Shown here: positions 9,245 to 16,641 of the stretch, piece after piece
Position numbering within the stretch: the stretch's first letter is position 1
How the letters are laid out: each line of letters starts with the position of its first letter
Assembly (NCBI RefSeq): GCF_012033785.1
Contig: NZ_JAAVJC010000016.1
Location: forward strand, 1-44,052
Direction: 5' to 3'
Source of the DNA: Streptomyces bohaiensis
Lineage (GTDB): Bacteria > Actinomycetota > Actinomycetes > Streptomycetales > Streptomycetaceae
Length of the DNA: 44,052 nt
Position numbers and translations under genes: made by a program
The notes under the pieces: generated by a model
Told to the model about the DNA's origin: nothing
The model's input: only the letters and a program-made list of their open reading frames with translations
Databases searched by the model: none

Positions 9245-10944
9245 TGAGCACCGCCACCGTCGAGAAGCCGGAGGCCGGCGCCGCCGACAGCGCCGCCTCG
9301 CACAAGATCACGGTCACCTTCCGCATCCGCCGGTTCAACCCGGAGGTCTCCGCGGACGCGTCCTGGCAGGACTTCGTGATCGACATCGACCCGAAGGAGC
9401 GCGTCCTGGACGCGCTGCACCAGATCAAGTGGGAGGAGGACGGCACCCTGACGTTCCGCCGTTCCTGCGCCCACGGGATCTGCGGTTCGGACGCCATGCG
9501 CATCAACGGCCGCAACCGGCTGGCGTGCAAGACGCTGATCAAGGACCTGAACCCGGCCAAGCCGATCACCGTCGAGGCGATCAAGGGCCTGACCGTCCTC
9601 AAGGACCTCATCGTCGACATGGAGCCGTTCTTCCAGGCCTACCGCGACGTGATGCCGTTCCTGATCACCAACGGGAACGAGCCGACGCGCGAGCGCCGGC
9701 AGTCCGCCGCGGACCGCGAGCGGTTCGACGACACCACCAAGTGCATCCTGTGCGCCGCATGCACCTCCTCGTGCCCGGTGTTCTGGAACGACGGCCAGTA
9801 CTTCGGCCCGGCGGCGATCGTCAACGCGCACCGCTTCATCTTCGACTCGCGTGACGAGGCCGGGGAGCAGCGGCTGGAGATCCTGAACGACAAGGACGGG
9901 GTGTGGCGCTGCCGCACCACGTTCAACTGCACCGACGCGTGCCCCCGCGGCATCGAGGTCACCAAGGCCATCGCCGAGGTGAAGCAGGCGCTGATCACCC
10001 GCCGCCGTTCGGCGTCACGGGGGGGGCGGGGCCCGGGTGATGTGTGGCTGAAGATCTGCGGGAAGGGGCGTCCGCGGGACCCGGGCCACGAACGCCGGGA
10101 GCCCAGCGGCGTGCACCACGCCGACGACCTGGACGCGTCGTCGCGCGCTCGTCACCATGGGTCGTTTCCCGTGGTGGACCCAGCGGGACCGGGGCGCGCT
10201 TCTCGGCCCAACTCGACCAATTTGTTTGCAACTTGGGGTCCTGCGCGTGCGGCGTGTCGTCCCGGGATGCGTGACGCGGGGCCTGAAGCATGCTGCGGGA
10301 CGGGCCGGGAGGACCGGCCCCGGGGACACGTGAAGGGGAAGCACATGCGGAGCACTCGGGCAGCAGGCGTTCGGTACACGGCGATGGCGGCGGCGGCCGT
10401 TCTGGCACTGTCGGCATGCGGAAGCGGCTCCGACGACGAGACATCGGAGGCATCGCAGTCCTCGGAGTCCACCGCGCAGGAGGAGGACGCGGAGGGGCCG
10501 GATGTGCAGATGACCGCGGAGGAGACCGACAGCGACGCCCAGGCCGGCCCCCTCACGGAGATCACGGTGGAGGAGGGCGAGGGCTCGGAGACCGTGATCC
10601 TGGAGTTCGACGGCGCCGCCCCGGAGTACGAGTGGGAGCGGTTCGTGGCTCCCGTCTACTTCCTCAGCGGCGACTTCGCCGACGAGCCGATCGAGGTCGA
10701 CGGCGACTGGACGCTCCGCTTCCTCCTCACCTCGGGGCACGGCACCGACACGGACACCCCCGAAGAAGCGACGTTCGACGGCATGGTCGCCCACGTTCTC
10801 CCCTTCGGGAAGTTCGAGGGCGGGATAGAGATCGCGATCGGCATCAACTCCGAGTACGGCGAGCAGCCCGAGTACGAGATCACCACCGAGGGCTCGGAGA
10901 TCCACATCGAGATCACCGAGATGAACGACCCGCGGGTGGAGTGA
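9244..10944 (+). CDS. sdhB: succinate dehydrogenase iron-sulfur subunit, frame open into a lipoprotein gene
   Basis: Residues 1-254 (to about 10005) are a complete SdhB. The plant-ferredoxin [2Fe-2S] ligands are in RRSCAHGICGSDAM and RLACKTL. The [4Fe-4S]/[3Fe-4S] ligands are in KCILCAACTSSCPVFW and FNCTDACPRGI. The family normally ends right after ALITRR with one or two residues. Here no stop follows: similarity ends at the expected terminus and the frame runs 311 more residues through a non-coding leader and the lipoprotein gene at 10345. A G8 run (10019-10026) sits just past the break; adding or removing one G gives a stop at 10038-10040 or 10049-10051. The mature SdhB therefore probably ends near 10010-10050. 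Confidence 0.85.
   Translation: MSTATVEKPEAGAADSAASHKITVTFRIRRFNPEVSADASWQDFVIDIDPKERVLDALHQIKWEEDGTLTFRRSCAHGICGSDAMRINGRNRLACKTLIKDLNPAKPITVEAIKGLTVLKDLIVDMEPFFQAYRDVMPFLITNGNEPTRERRQSAADRERFDDTTKCILCAACTSSCPVFWNDGQYFGPAAIVNAHRFIFDSRDEAGEQRLEILNDKDGVWRCRTTFNCTDACPRGIEVTKAIAEVKQALITRRRSASRGGRGPGDVWLKICGKGRPRDPGHERREPSGVHHADDLDASSRARHHGSFPVVDPAGPGRASRPNSTNLFATWGPARAACRPGMRDAGPEACCGTGREDRPRGHVKGKHMRSTRAAGVRYTAMAAAAVLALSACGSGSDDETSEASQSSESTAQEEDAEGPDVQMTAEETDSDAQAGPLTEITVEEGEGSETVILEFDGAAPEYEWERFVAPVYFLSGDFADEPIEVDGDWTLRFLLTSGHGTDTDTPEEATFDGMVAHVLPFGKFEGGIEIAIGINSEYGEQPEYEITTEGSEIHIEITEMNDPRVE
10019..10026. other. G8 homopolymer controlling the sdhB reading frame
   Basis: Eight consecutive G lie 14 bases past the last conserved SdhB codon. 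With the written length the frame stays open to 10944; one base more or fewer ends it within 25 bases. It could be a sequencing or assembly length error or a true junction base. Confidence 0.7.
10165..10344 (+). promoter_or_regulatory. conserved leader of the first AMIN-like lipoprotein gene
   Basis: This stretch matches the leader of the paralogue at 20665-20850. The block 10233-10263 is identical at 28 of 31 positions to 20740-20770. Both have a TTTGTTTG patch just upstream and a shared GAAGCATGC-GCGGGA block downstream. The distance from the block to the ATG is 112 versus 111 bases. It probably carries the promoter and 5' UTR. GAAGGGGAA next to the ATG serves as ribosome site. Confidence 0.55.
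10345..10944 (+). CDS. AMIN-like domain lipoprotein (paralogue of the one at 20851)
   Basis: The ATG at 10345 follows GAAGGGGAAGCAC. The 199-residue product has a signal peptide ending in a lipobox (LALSAC), a Ser/Glu/Asp-rich linker, and a beta-rich domain. That domain resembles the AMIN-like domain: ILEFDGAAPEYEWERF, EPIEVDGDW, GHGTDTD, and FGKFEGGIEIAIGIN near the end. Such exported lipoproteins are common in Streptomyces and their role is unknown; relation to AMIN domains suggests envelope binding. It lies in the same frame as sdhB without an intervening stop but has its own start and leader. A strong hairpin follows. Confidence 0.8.
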   Translation: MRSTRAAGVRYTAMAAAAVLALSACGSGSDDETSEASQSSESTAQEEDAEGPDVQMTAEETDSDAQAGPLTEITVEEGEGSETVILEFDGAAPEYEWERFVAPVYFLSGDFADEPIEVDGDWTLRFLLTSGHGTDTDTPEEATFDGMVAHVLPFGKFEGGIEIAIGINSEYGEQPEYEITTEGSEIHIEITEMNDPRVE

Positions 10945-10976
10945 CCCGGCGCCTCGGACGGCACGTCCGCCTCCTC

Positions 10977-11013
10977 GGATGCGTGGCACTCCCCTCGGGA
11001 GTGCCACGCATCC
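10977..11013 (+). terminator. strong terminator hairpin
   Basis: A perfect 17-bp stem (10977-10993 with 10997-11013) has a three-base loop and lies 33 bases after the lipoprotein stop. It ends the sdh/lipoprotein transcription unit. The remaining sequence to 11251 is GC-rich with no convincing gene. Confidence 0.85.
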
Positions 11014-11251
11014 GCGTTTCCCCCACAGCTCACGGCGGACCCCGGACGCCGGTGCCGCTCGGATCAACGCGCTCCCGGGTGCGACGCCGCGCCCGCAGCC
11101 GGCGGCACCGGCGTCCGGCTGCGCGACACGTGAGCGGTCCGGGGTCCCGTCGCCGTTCGCGGGTGCCGGGGCGCGGGTGCCGACCGCGGCGGGGCGCCGT
11201 CCGGACGTCTCCCGGCGGCGGTTGTCGGTGGGGCGCGCTAGCGTGCCCGGC

Positions 11252-11954
11252 ATGACGGAATTCGTACTCGTACCCGGTGCCTGGCTCGGCGCCTGGGCCT
11301 GGGCGGAGATCGCCCCGGCGCTGCGGACCGCCGGCCACGGCGCGCTGCCGCTGACGCTGGGCGGCCTGGCGGAGCGCGGCGGGGAGTCGGCCGGGCAGCA
11401 GGACCACGTGGCCGACATCGTGGGCGCGGTCGAGCGGCTGGACCTCCGGGACGTCGTCCTGGTGGGACACAGCTACTCGGGCATCCCGGTCGGCCAGGCG
11501 GCGGAGCGGATCGGCGACCGGTTGCGGCGCGTGGTGTACGTCGACGCCACCGTCCCGGTCGACGGCCAGTCCTTCGTGGACTCCTGGCCGGGCGGCCGCG
11601 CCATGGTGGAGCCGGCGTTGGCGGCCCACGACGGCCGGTGGCCGCCGCCCGCGGCGGCGGACTACGCGGGGCAGGGTCTGGACGCCGAGTCCGTGGAACG
11701 GCTGGTGGTGGGGGGGCACGCCGCACCCGGGCGCCACGCTGACGGAACCGGCCCGGCTGTCCCACCCGGCGGGCGGCCTGCCCGCCACGTACGTGAAGTG
11801 CCTGCTGGACGGCGCGGAGCCGCCCCCGCCGGCGGTCGAGCCGCTCGCTGCGGGCCGGTGGCGGCTGGTGCGGTTGGAGACCGGTCACTGGCCGATGCTG
11901 TCGGCCCCGGCGGAGCTGGCCCGGGTCCTGCTGGAGGCCGCGGAGGAGAACTGA
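11252..11954 (+). pseudogene. alpha/beta hydrolase, frameshifted at a G7 run
   Basis: The ATG at 11252 starts a hydrolase (TEFVLVPGAWLGAWAW). The nucleophile elbow is GHSYSG with Ser74, and the oxyanion region lies near the N-terminal GAW. The frame shifts at the G run 11710-11716. Removing one G restores a frame reading TPHPGATLTEPARLSHPAGG, then the catalytic-His segment LETGHWPMLSAP, and a stop at 11952-11954 (about 233 residues, normal length). As written, the original frame runs to 12001 with an unrelated tail that lacks the His. It is either decayed or a base-call error. The substrate is unknown; the family includes esterases and methylesterase-like salicylate/cyanohydrin enzymes. Confidence 0.8.
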
Positions 11955-11959
11955 GGCAG

Positions 11960-11985
11960 CCCGTGCAGAGCAACGCCCGCACGGG
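11960..11985. terminator. hairpin between convergent genes
   Basis: CCCGTGC (11960-11966) pairs with GCACGGG (11979-11985) across a 12-base loop in the 33-base gap between the convergent hydrolase and membrane-protein genes. It may serve both directions. Confidence 0.45.
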
Positions 11986-11987
11986 GC

Positions 11988-13286
11988 TCAGCGGCCAGTG
12001 AGCACCAGTTCGTCATCCTCCGGGCCGTCGTCCGGACCGTGACCGCCGTCGGTCGGCGCGGGCTCTCCTGCCCCGTCCCCCGCGCGCCGCAGCACGCCCC
12101 AGGCCACACACCCGGCGACGGCCCCCCAGACCGCGAGGCCGGCGGAGAAGGCGGTGACGGCTTGGAAGCACCAGGCAGCGAGCGCCCCGCCGTCGAAGAC
12201 CGAACCGTCGACGAAGGTCGCGTGCAGGGCCAGAGCACCGGCCACGTGAGCGACGCTGCCCGCGGCGACGGAGACCCACACGCCGGTGACCGCGAGCGCC
12301 TGCGGGGTGCGCTCGGTGATCCGCGTCAGCATCTGCCGGAGCAGGAGAGCGAACAGCAGGATGTACAGCACCGCGCCGACGAGATCGGCCAGCCGGTCCA
12401 GGAGGCCGGGGTCGTCCGGGACGAAGCGGCCGATCGACCAGCTGGTCGGAACGAGGAATCGCCCCACCAACCACCACGGGCCCGTGGCGTCGCGCGACAA
12501 CCACGGGGGCTCCGCCTCGGCCGCTCCCCCGACGCCGGCCACCACGGCCAGCGTGACGGTGGCCGCGCCCACGGCGGGCCGCCGAGCGCGAACGGACGGA
12601 CGTGCTGTCATGCCGGCAGGCGTCGTCCCGGCAGGCGGCGCGACGGCAGGCGTCGTTTCGACGGGCGGCCCCGGTGCCGTGTCCGCCGCCGCGTCGGGTG
12701 CGTCGCCTTCAGGAACCGTGTCGTGGTCGGGGGCCGACCGGTCGATCACCGTGCGGCCCGCCCATGCCGTCAGCGCCACCAGGACGGCGACCGGCAGTGC
12801 CAGGGCGGTGGGCAGCACCACCGCGGCGCCGGACTCGAGAGCGACGGCGGACGTCAGGTCCGAGCCCGGCGGTGCGGCCATGACCACCACGGCCACGGTG
12901 CTCAGCACCGAGGCGGGTGCCACCGCGGCCCAGCAGGCAACCGCCGCCCACGCGCCCTGACGCGGTGTCGGCAGCAGGTACCGCAGCGCAAGCCGGCAGC
13001 CCAGGGCGAACAGCACCCCCAGCACCAGGCCGCGGGTCGCCACCCACCCCGCCCCGGGGTGGTCGAGGGTTCCCAGCACCGCCGCCGCGTCGGTCCATGT
13101 CGGCATGTCGGGGGCCCAGGCGGCCAGCCACGGCGCCGCCCACGCGGCACCCCCCGTCCCGGCACGCACGAGCGCGTCGACCCGGTCGACGGTCGCCACC
13201 AGACGCACCGCGACGACGAGCACCACACCGCCCAGCGCCGACGCCACCCAGTCGACGGCCCGAGGGTCCGTCACGACTCTCCGCAT
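11988..13286 (-). CDS. multi-pass membrane protein of unknown function
   Basis: The ATG at 13286 follows a GGGGGGAAA ribosome site, giving 432 residues. Two membrane blocks are visible. The first (residues ~10-190) has about five helices, including GGVVLVVAVRLVATV and ATVAVVVMAAPP-like stretches. A disordered Pro/Thr/Asp linker (~200-240) follows, then a second block of about five helices with a Trp-rich turn (GPWWLVGRFLVPTSWSIG). The tail is acidic (DDGPEDDELVLTGR). I do not recognise a family; streptomycete-specific membrane proteins of this layout are common. It is convergent with the hydrolase and divergent from the gene at 13537. Confidence 0.75.
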   Translation of the reverse strand: MRRVVTDPRAVDWVASALGGVVLVVAVRLVATVDRVDALVRAGTGGAAWAAPWLAAWAPDMPTWTDAAAVLGTLDHPGAGWVATRGLVLGVLFALGCRLALRYLLPTPRQGAWAAVACWAAVAPASVLSTVAVVVMAAPPGSDLTSAVALESGAAVVLPTALALPVAVLVALTAWAGRTVIDRSAPDHDTVPEGDAPDAAADTAPGPPVETTPAVAPPAGTTPAGMTARPSVRARRPAVGAATVTLAVVAGVGGAAEAEPPWLSRDATGPWWLVGRFLVPTSWSIGRFVPDDPGLLDRLADLVGAVLYILLFALLLRQMLTRITERTPQALAVTGVWVSVAAGSVAHVAGALALHATFVDGSVFDGGALAAWCFQAVTAFSAGLAVWGAVAGCVAWGVLRRAGDGAGEPAPTDGGHGPDDGPEDDELVLTGR

Positions 13287-13536
13287 GTTTCCCCCCGGGA
13301 GCAGCGGGGTCACCCCCTCACCGGCCCGGCCCGCTCCGCACGAGGCCCCACCGCCCCGCCCGGCCACCCCCGGTGTTCCCGTCCCCGCAGTGTGCCCATC
13401 CCCGCGTCGGCGGGAACATCACTGCCGGTTCAGAGCTGTTACGGGTCCTCCACCGCCTCGCCGCGCGCTCTGACGTAATCTCGTAGCGGGCACCGTGGGC
13501 CGTTCCGCGGCGCGGCAGTGCAGTGGGGGGTTACGG

Positions 13537-14106
13537 ATGAACCAGGGCGATCCGCACGGCTACCAGTGGGGGCCGAACGGGCAGCAGTCACAGCAGCCGG
13601 CCGCGCCGCCCGTCGACCTGACGAAGGGCCCGTACCCGGCCCAGGGCGGCTACGGAACGCCGCAGCCGAACGCGCAGGGCGGGCAGCCCGGCCCCTACGC
13701 GCCGGGGGCGTACGACGCCGGCTCCCCGTCACAGGCGCCCATGGCACCGCAGGGTCAGCAGGGCGCGCCGCTGCTGTACATCGGCGACATCACGGTGATG
13801 CCGGACGCGATCCTGACCCCCGCCGGGCCGATGCCGCTGCGCGGGGCGGTGTGGACGTTCAACGACCTCTCCCGTACCGAGAAGTCCATCACCACCACCG
13901 GCATCGTCCTGGCCTGCGTCTTCGCGGTGTTCTGCCTGCTCGGTCTGTTGTTCCTGCTGATGCGCGAGGAGCGCACCACGGGCTACATCCAGGTGGGTGT
14001 GACCTCGGGCGGCCGCCACCACTCGACGATGATCCCCGCCACCACTCCGCACGCCGGCCCGGCCATCGCCCACCAGGTCGCCTGGCTCCGCTCGATCAGC
14101 GCCTGA
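13537..14106 (+). CDS. proline/glutamine-rich membrane protein of unknown function
   Basis: The ATG at 13537 follows GGGGGGTTA, giving 189 residues. Residues 1-80 are disordered and rich in Gly, Pro and Gln (YQWGPNGQQSQQPAAPP). A short conserved-looking beta segment follows (LYIGDITVMPDAILTPAGPMPLRG written here in part), then one strong membrane helix (TGIVLACVFAVFCLLGLLFLL). The C-terminal region ends in VGVTSGGRHHSTMIPATTP and may be cytoplasmic or extracellular. The function is unknown. It is probably a small membrane sensor or scaffold found in Streptomyces. Confidence 0.75.
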   Translation: MNQGDPHGYQWGPNGQQSQQPAAPPVDLTKGPYPAQGGYGTPQPNAQGGQPGPYAPGAYDAGSPSQAPMAPQGQQGAPLLYIGDITVMPDAILTPAGPMPLRGAVWTFNDLSRTEKSITTTGIVLACVFAVFCLLGLLFLLMREERTTGYIQVGVTSGGRHHSTMIPATTPHAGPAIAHQVAWLRSISA

Positions 14107-14155
14107 TCCCGCCGGGCGACGGCCCGTGGGGGCGGCGCCTCGATCGCATCGCCGG

Positions 14156-15322
14156 TCAGACGTCGTGCCGCCAACGCAACGCGGGGTGGCCGTCGATCCA
14201 GTAGGTGTGGCTCTCCGGCGTGACGCGCAGCCGCACAGCGGTGATGTCGGGGCGACCTGCGTCCTGCCATGCGGCAAGAGCCTGCTCGATCACGTCCCAC
14301 AGCGCCGCGGGGCCGCCCTGGCGGACCCTCCAGCTGCCACCGCGCTCGGTGAACGAGGCGAACGATTCACGGTCCGGGTCGAAGAGGTACAGCAGCCGCT
14401 CGCCCGTCGAGGACGTGGCGCGGGTGAAGCGCGCACCCGGGGTCGCGAGCTGCGCGAGGAACGCGGGCATCCACTCCTGGAGCAGCAGCGGGCACACCTC
14501 CGCCTCGCGTTCGCCGTCCGCGTACGCGGTCCGGGCGGAGAGGTCGCCGTCAACGGGTGTCTCCGCCTGTGAGCGGGCCTGCATGAACGAGCTGCGGCCG
14601 ATGATCCCGCCCTCCGCGGAGCCGTCCTCGGCGACGGTGACCTTGGCAAGGCCGGTCCCGTAGAGCCACGTACCGCCGATCGTGGCCAGGACGATGCCGC
14701 CGGGCTTCGTCTGCCTGATCCAGGTGTAGGGGATGCGGCGCACGGCGCACGTGGCGATGACCCTGTCGTACGGAGCGCGGCGCGGGTGGCCGAGAAGCCC
14801 GTCGCCGGTGACGGTCCACGTCGAGTAGCCGGCGCTCTCCAGGGCGGCGTCGGCTCGGGCAGAGACGTGCGGGTCCACCTCGACCGTGGTGACGTTGTCC
14901 TCCCCGAGCCGGAAGCACAGCAGAGCTGTGGAGTAGCCGCTGCCCGTGCCGATCTCCAGTACCCGGTGGGCGTCGTCCACCTCCAGCTTCTCCAGCATGT
15001 CCACGACGGTGACCGGGGTGGTGGACGAGGAGGTCGGTGAGCCGGCCACCAGGCCGTCGGCCTGGTCTGCGGTGAGGTGCCCGTCGAGCTGGGTGGTCAG
15101 GGACTCGTCGCGGTAGGCGAGCCGCACCCAGTCGGCGGGGGGCGTTGCCGCAACCGTCATCGGACGCCATCGGCCGCCCTCCGCGGGCAGGAACACGCCG
15201 GGGGTCAGGAACAGCTCGCGCGGCACGGCCTCCACAGCCGCCCGCCAGCGGGAACTCGACAGCACCCCCGCTCGCATCAGGCGGGCCGCGAGCGCGTTCC
15301 GCTCCGGGGAGGTGTCGGTCAC
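14156..15322 (-). CDS. tgmC: PIMT-like SAM methyltransferase of a graspetide cluster
   Basis: The GTG at 15322 overlaps the stop of the upstream ATP-grasp gene (GTGA), so translation is coupled; 388 residues. The central domain is a protein-L-isoaspartate O-methyltransferase-type Rossmann fold with the SAM motif VLEIGTGSGYSTALLCFRLG, followed by VTTVEVDPHVSARA and GDGLLGHPRRAPYDRVIATC. An N-terminal ~80-residue segment (LMRAGVLSSSRWRAAVEAVPRELF) and a C-terminal ~150-residue extension complete the form found with ATP-grasp peptide maturases. In fuscimiditide-type pathways the homologue methylates an Asp of the ligated peptide, which then cyclises to an aspartimide. Isolated protein-repair activity is unlikely given the operon. 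Confidence 0.85.
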   Translation of the reverse strand: MTDTSPERNALAARLMRAGVLSSSRWRAAVEAVPRELFLTPGVFLPAEGGRWRPMTVAATPPADWVRLAYRDESLTTQLDGHLTADQADGLVAGSPTSSSTTPVTVVDMLEKLEVDDAHRVLEIGTGSGYSTALLCFRLGEDNVTTVEVDPHVSARADAALESAGYSTWTVTGDGLLGHPRRAPYDRVIATCAVRRIPYTWIRQTKPGGIVLATIGGTWLYGTGLAKVTVAEDGSAEGGIIGRSSFMQARSQAETPVDGDLSARTAYADGEREAEVCPLLLQEWMPAFLAQLATPGARFTRATSSTGERLLYLFDPDRESFASFTERGGSWRVRQGGPAALWDVIEQALAAWQDAGRPDITAVRLRVTPESHTYWIDGHPALRWRHDV

Positions 15323-16278
15323 GGTGCGGCTCCTTGCGTCAGCAACTCCGCGACCGCGGAGGACATCGGAAGGCCGGTGGACTCCTCCAACCACCCCCAC
15401 TGTCCGTTCGGATTCAGCTCCAGCCACCACAGGTCACCAGCCCTGTCCACCGCCATGTCGAAACTCCCTGAGACGAGTCGGAAGTGGGCGAGGTACGCGA
15501 GCAGCGCGCTCACCACGCCGGCGGGCAGCTCCACGACGCGGTAGGAGAGCGCCGAGTAGTCCATGCGCCAGTCCAGCATCCCGGAATCGATGCGGACGGC
15601 GAACACCTCGTCGCCGACAACCAGGACGCGAAGGTCGGCCACCTTGTCCACGGCGGCCTGAAACAGATGCGGCACCACTGCCACACTCTCGTCGACCTCA
15701 GCAGCAGTGACCGGTTGGACCCAGCAGGTCACAGGGGCGCCGTCACGCCGGTAGGGCGTCCACCGCAGGGTTTTGAAGATCACCCGGTGGTGTCTGTCGA
15801 TGAAAGTGCGCGCCGCCTGCGGGTCGTTCGTGACCAGCGTCGGCGGCACGGCCAGACCGAGGCGCCCGGCGACGGCGAGCTGGTGGGGCTTGTAGTCCGC
15901 GGCGGCGTTGCGCAGTGGATGGTTGACCCACAGCGGCCCGTCGAGTGCATAGAGGGCGCCACCGAGGCCGTACCGGACTTGCGCCGCCGCGAACCGCGCG
16001 TCGTCCGCGCCGAGATGGCCGAAGGCGGGCCACACCGGTCGGCGCCAGTAGACCGACCGGACGCGGGCCAGGTCGACAGCTCTCGACGGGGTGCGGAGCT
16101 GCCCGGACACGGGGGCCGGGCGCTCGCCGAATCGGACTGAAACCACCAGGGCAGCCCCGATGTCGGCGGGGTTGAACCTGGTTACCGGCACGCTTCTCCG
16201 GTTCAGCTCCGCGATCACCATGTCGGCGGTGAGGTCGTCGACCTCCGTCGCCACGAGCACCGGCCTGTCGTCGACCAC
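15319..16278 (-). CDS. tgmB: ATP-grasp graspetide ligase (peptide maturase)
   Basis: The GTG at 16278 lies three bases after the precursor stop; 319 residues. The N-terminus (VLVATEVDDLTADMVIAELNRR) and SVYWRRP belong to the pre-ATP-grasp domain of RimK/MvdD-type ligases. ATP-grasp landmarks are VIFKTLRW (nucleotide Lys), ADLRVLVVGDEVFAVRIDS, and the metal-binding end LWWLELNPNGQWGWLE. Such enzymes form ester or amide macrocycles between Thr/Ser/Lys side chains and Asp/Glu carboxylates of a precursor peptide. It is co-transcribed between the precursor and methyltransferase genes, overlapping the latter by four bases. The Thr/Ser-rich core of the neighbouring precursor suggests ester bonds. 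Confidence 0.9.
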   Translation of the reverse strand: MVDDRPVLVATEVDDLTADMVIAELNRRSVPVTRFNPADIGAALVVSVRFGERPAPVSGQLRTPSRAVDLARVRSVYWRRPVWPAFGHLGADDARFAAAQVRYGLGGALYALDGPLWVNHPLRNAAADYKPHQLAVAGRLGLAVPPTLVTNDPQAARTFIDRHHRVIFKTLRWTPYRRDGAPVTCWVQPVTAAEVDESVAVVPHLFQAAVDKVADLRVLVVGDEVFAVRIDSGMLDWRMDYSALSYRVVELPAGVVSALLAYLAHFRLVSGSFDMAVDRAGDLWWLELNPNGQWGWLEESTGLPMSSAVAELLTQGAAP

Positions 16279-16281
16279 AGA

Positions 16282-16536
16282 TCAGTCCTGCTCGGAGTCC
16301 TGATCGTGCCCCTGGTCCGGTGCGGAGTCCGAGTTGGTGGTGGTACTGGTCTCGGTGCCCTTGCCGGTCCCGTGCTTACCCATGTCGATCACCGTTCCGT
16401 TCTGGTCGGTGAAGACGCCGAGCTGGGTGCCGGGGTCGATCGTGACCGACGCGTGCCCGCGGCGGGTGACGGTCGGGTACGGGGCGAGTCGTCCGGCACC
16501 CCAGGGACGCGTGGCGGTCTCGATGGCGATGGTCAT
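16282..16536 (-). CDS. tgmA: graspetide precursor peptide (ATP-grasp-modified RiPP)
   Basis: The ATG at 16536 follows GGAGGAGGTAAGG, a very strong ribosome site fitting high precursor output; 84 residues. Leader signatures of the ATP-grasp target family are present: TRPWGAGRLAPYP (residues 9-21), IDPGTQLG, DQNGTVIDMGKHGTG. The putative core from about residue 52 is Thr/Ser-rich (Thr61, Thr63, Ser64, Thr65-67) and then acidic (Asp70, 74, 78, 80, Glu82, Asp84), the expected ester donors and acceptors. Asp70-Ser71 and Asp80-Ser81 are the sterically easiest candidates for an aspartimide. No Asp-Gly pair is present in the core. Neither a transporter nor a dedicated protease is next to it. Confidence 0.88.
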   Translation of the reverse strand: MTIAIETATRPWGAGRLAPYPTVTRRGHASVTIDPGTQLGVFTDQNGTVIDMGKHGTGKGTETSTTTNSDSAPDQGHDQDSEQD

Positions 16537-16641
16537 CCTTACCTCCTCCGTGGCGGTGACTGTTGCCGAATCCGACGCTACGGTCCCGCTGGTCGGCGTA
16601 GAACTGACTGTGAGTACGAGTTCGGTTACCGAGGGGGTGGC
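16537..16641. promoter_or_regulatory. divergent promoter region of the graspetide operon and its regulator
   Basis: This 105-base gap separates the start codons of the precursor gene (minus) and the XRE regulator (plus). It must hold both promoters. A short dyad, CGGTTACCG, lies just before the regulator's ribosome site (GAGGGGGTGG). No consensus -35/-10 pair is convincing. Confidence 0.5.
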
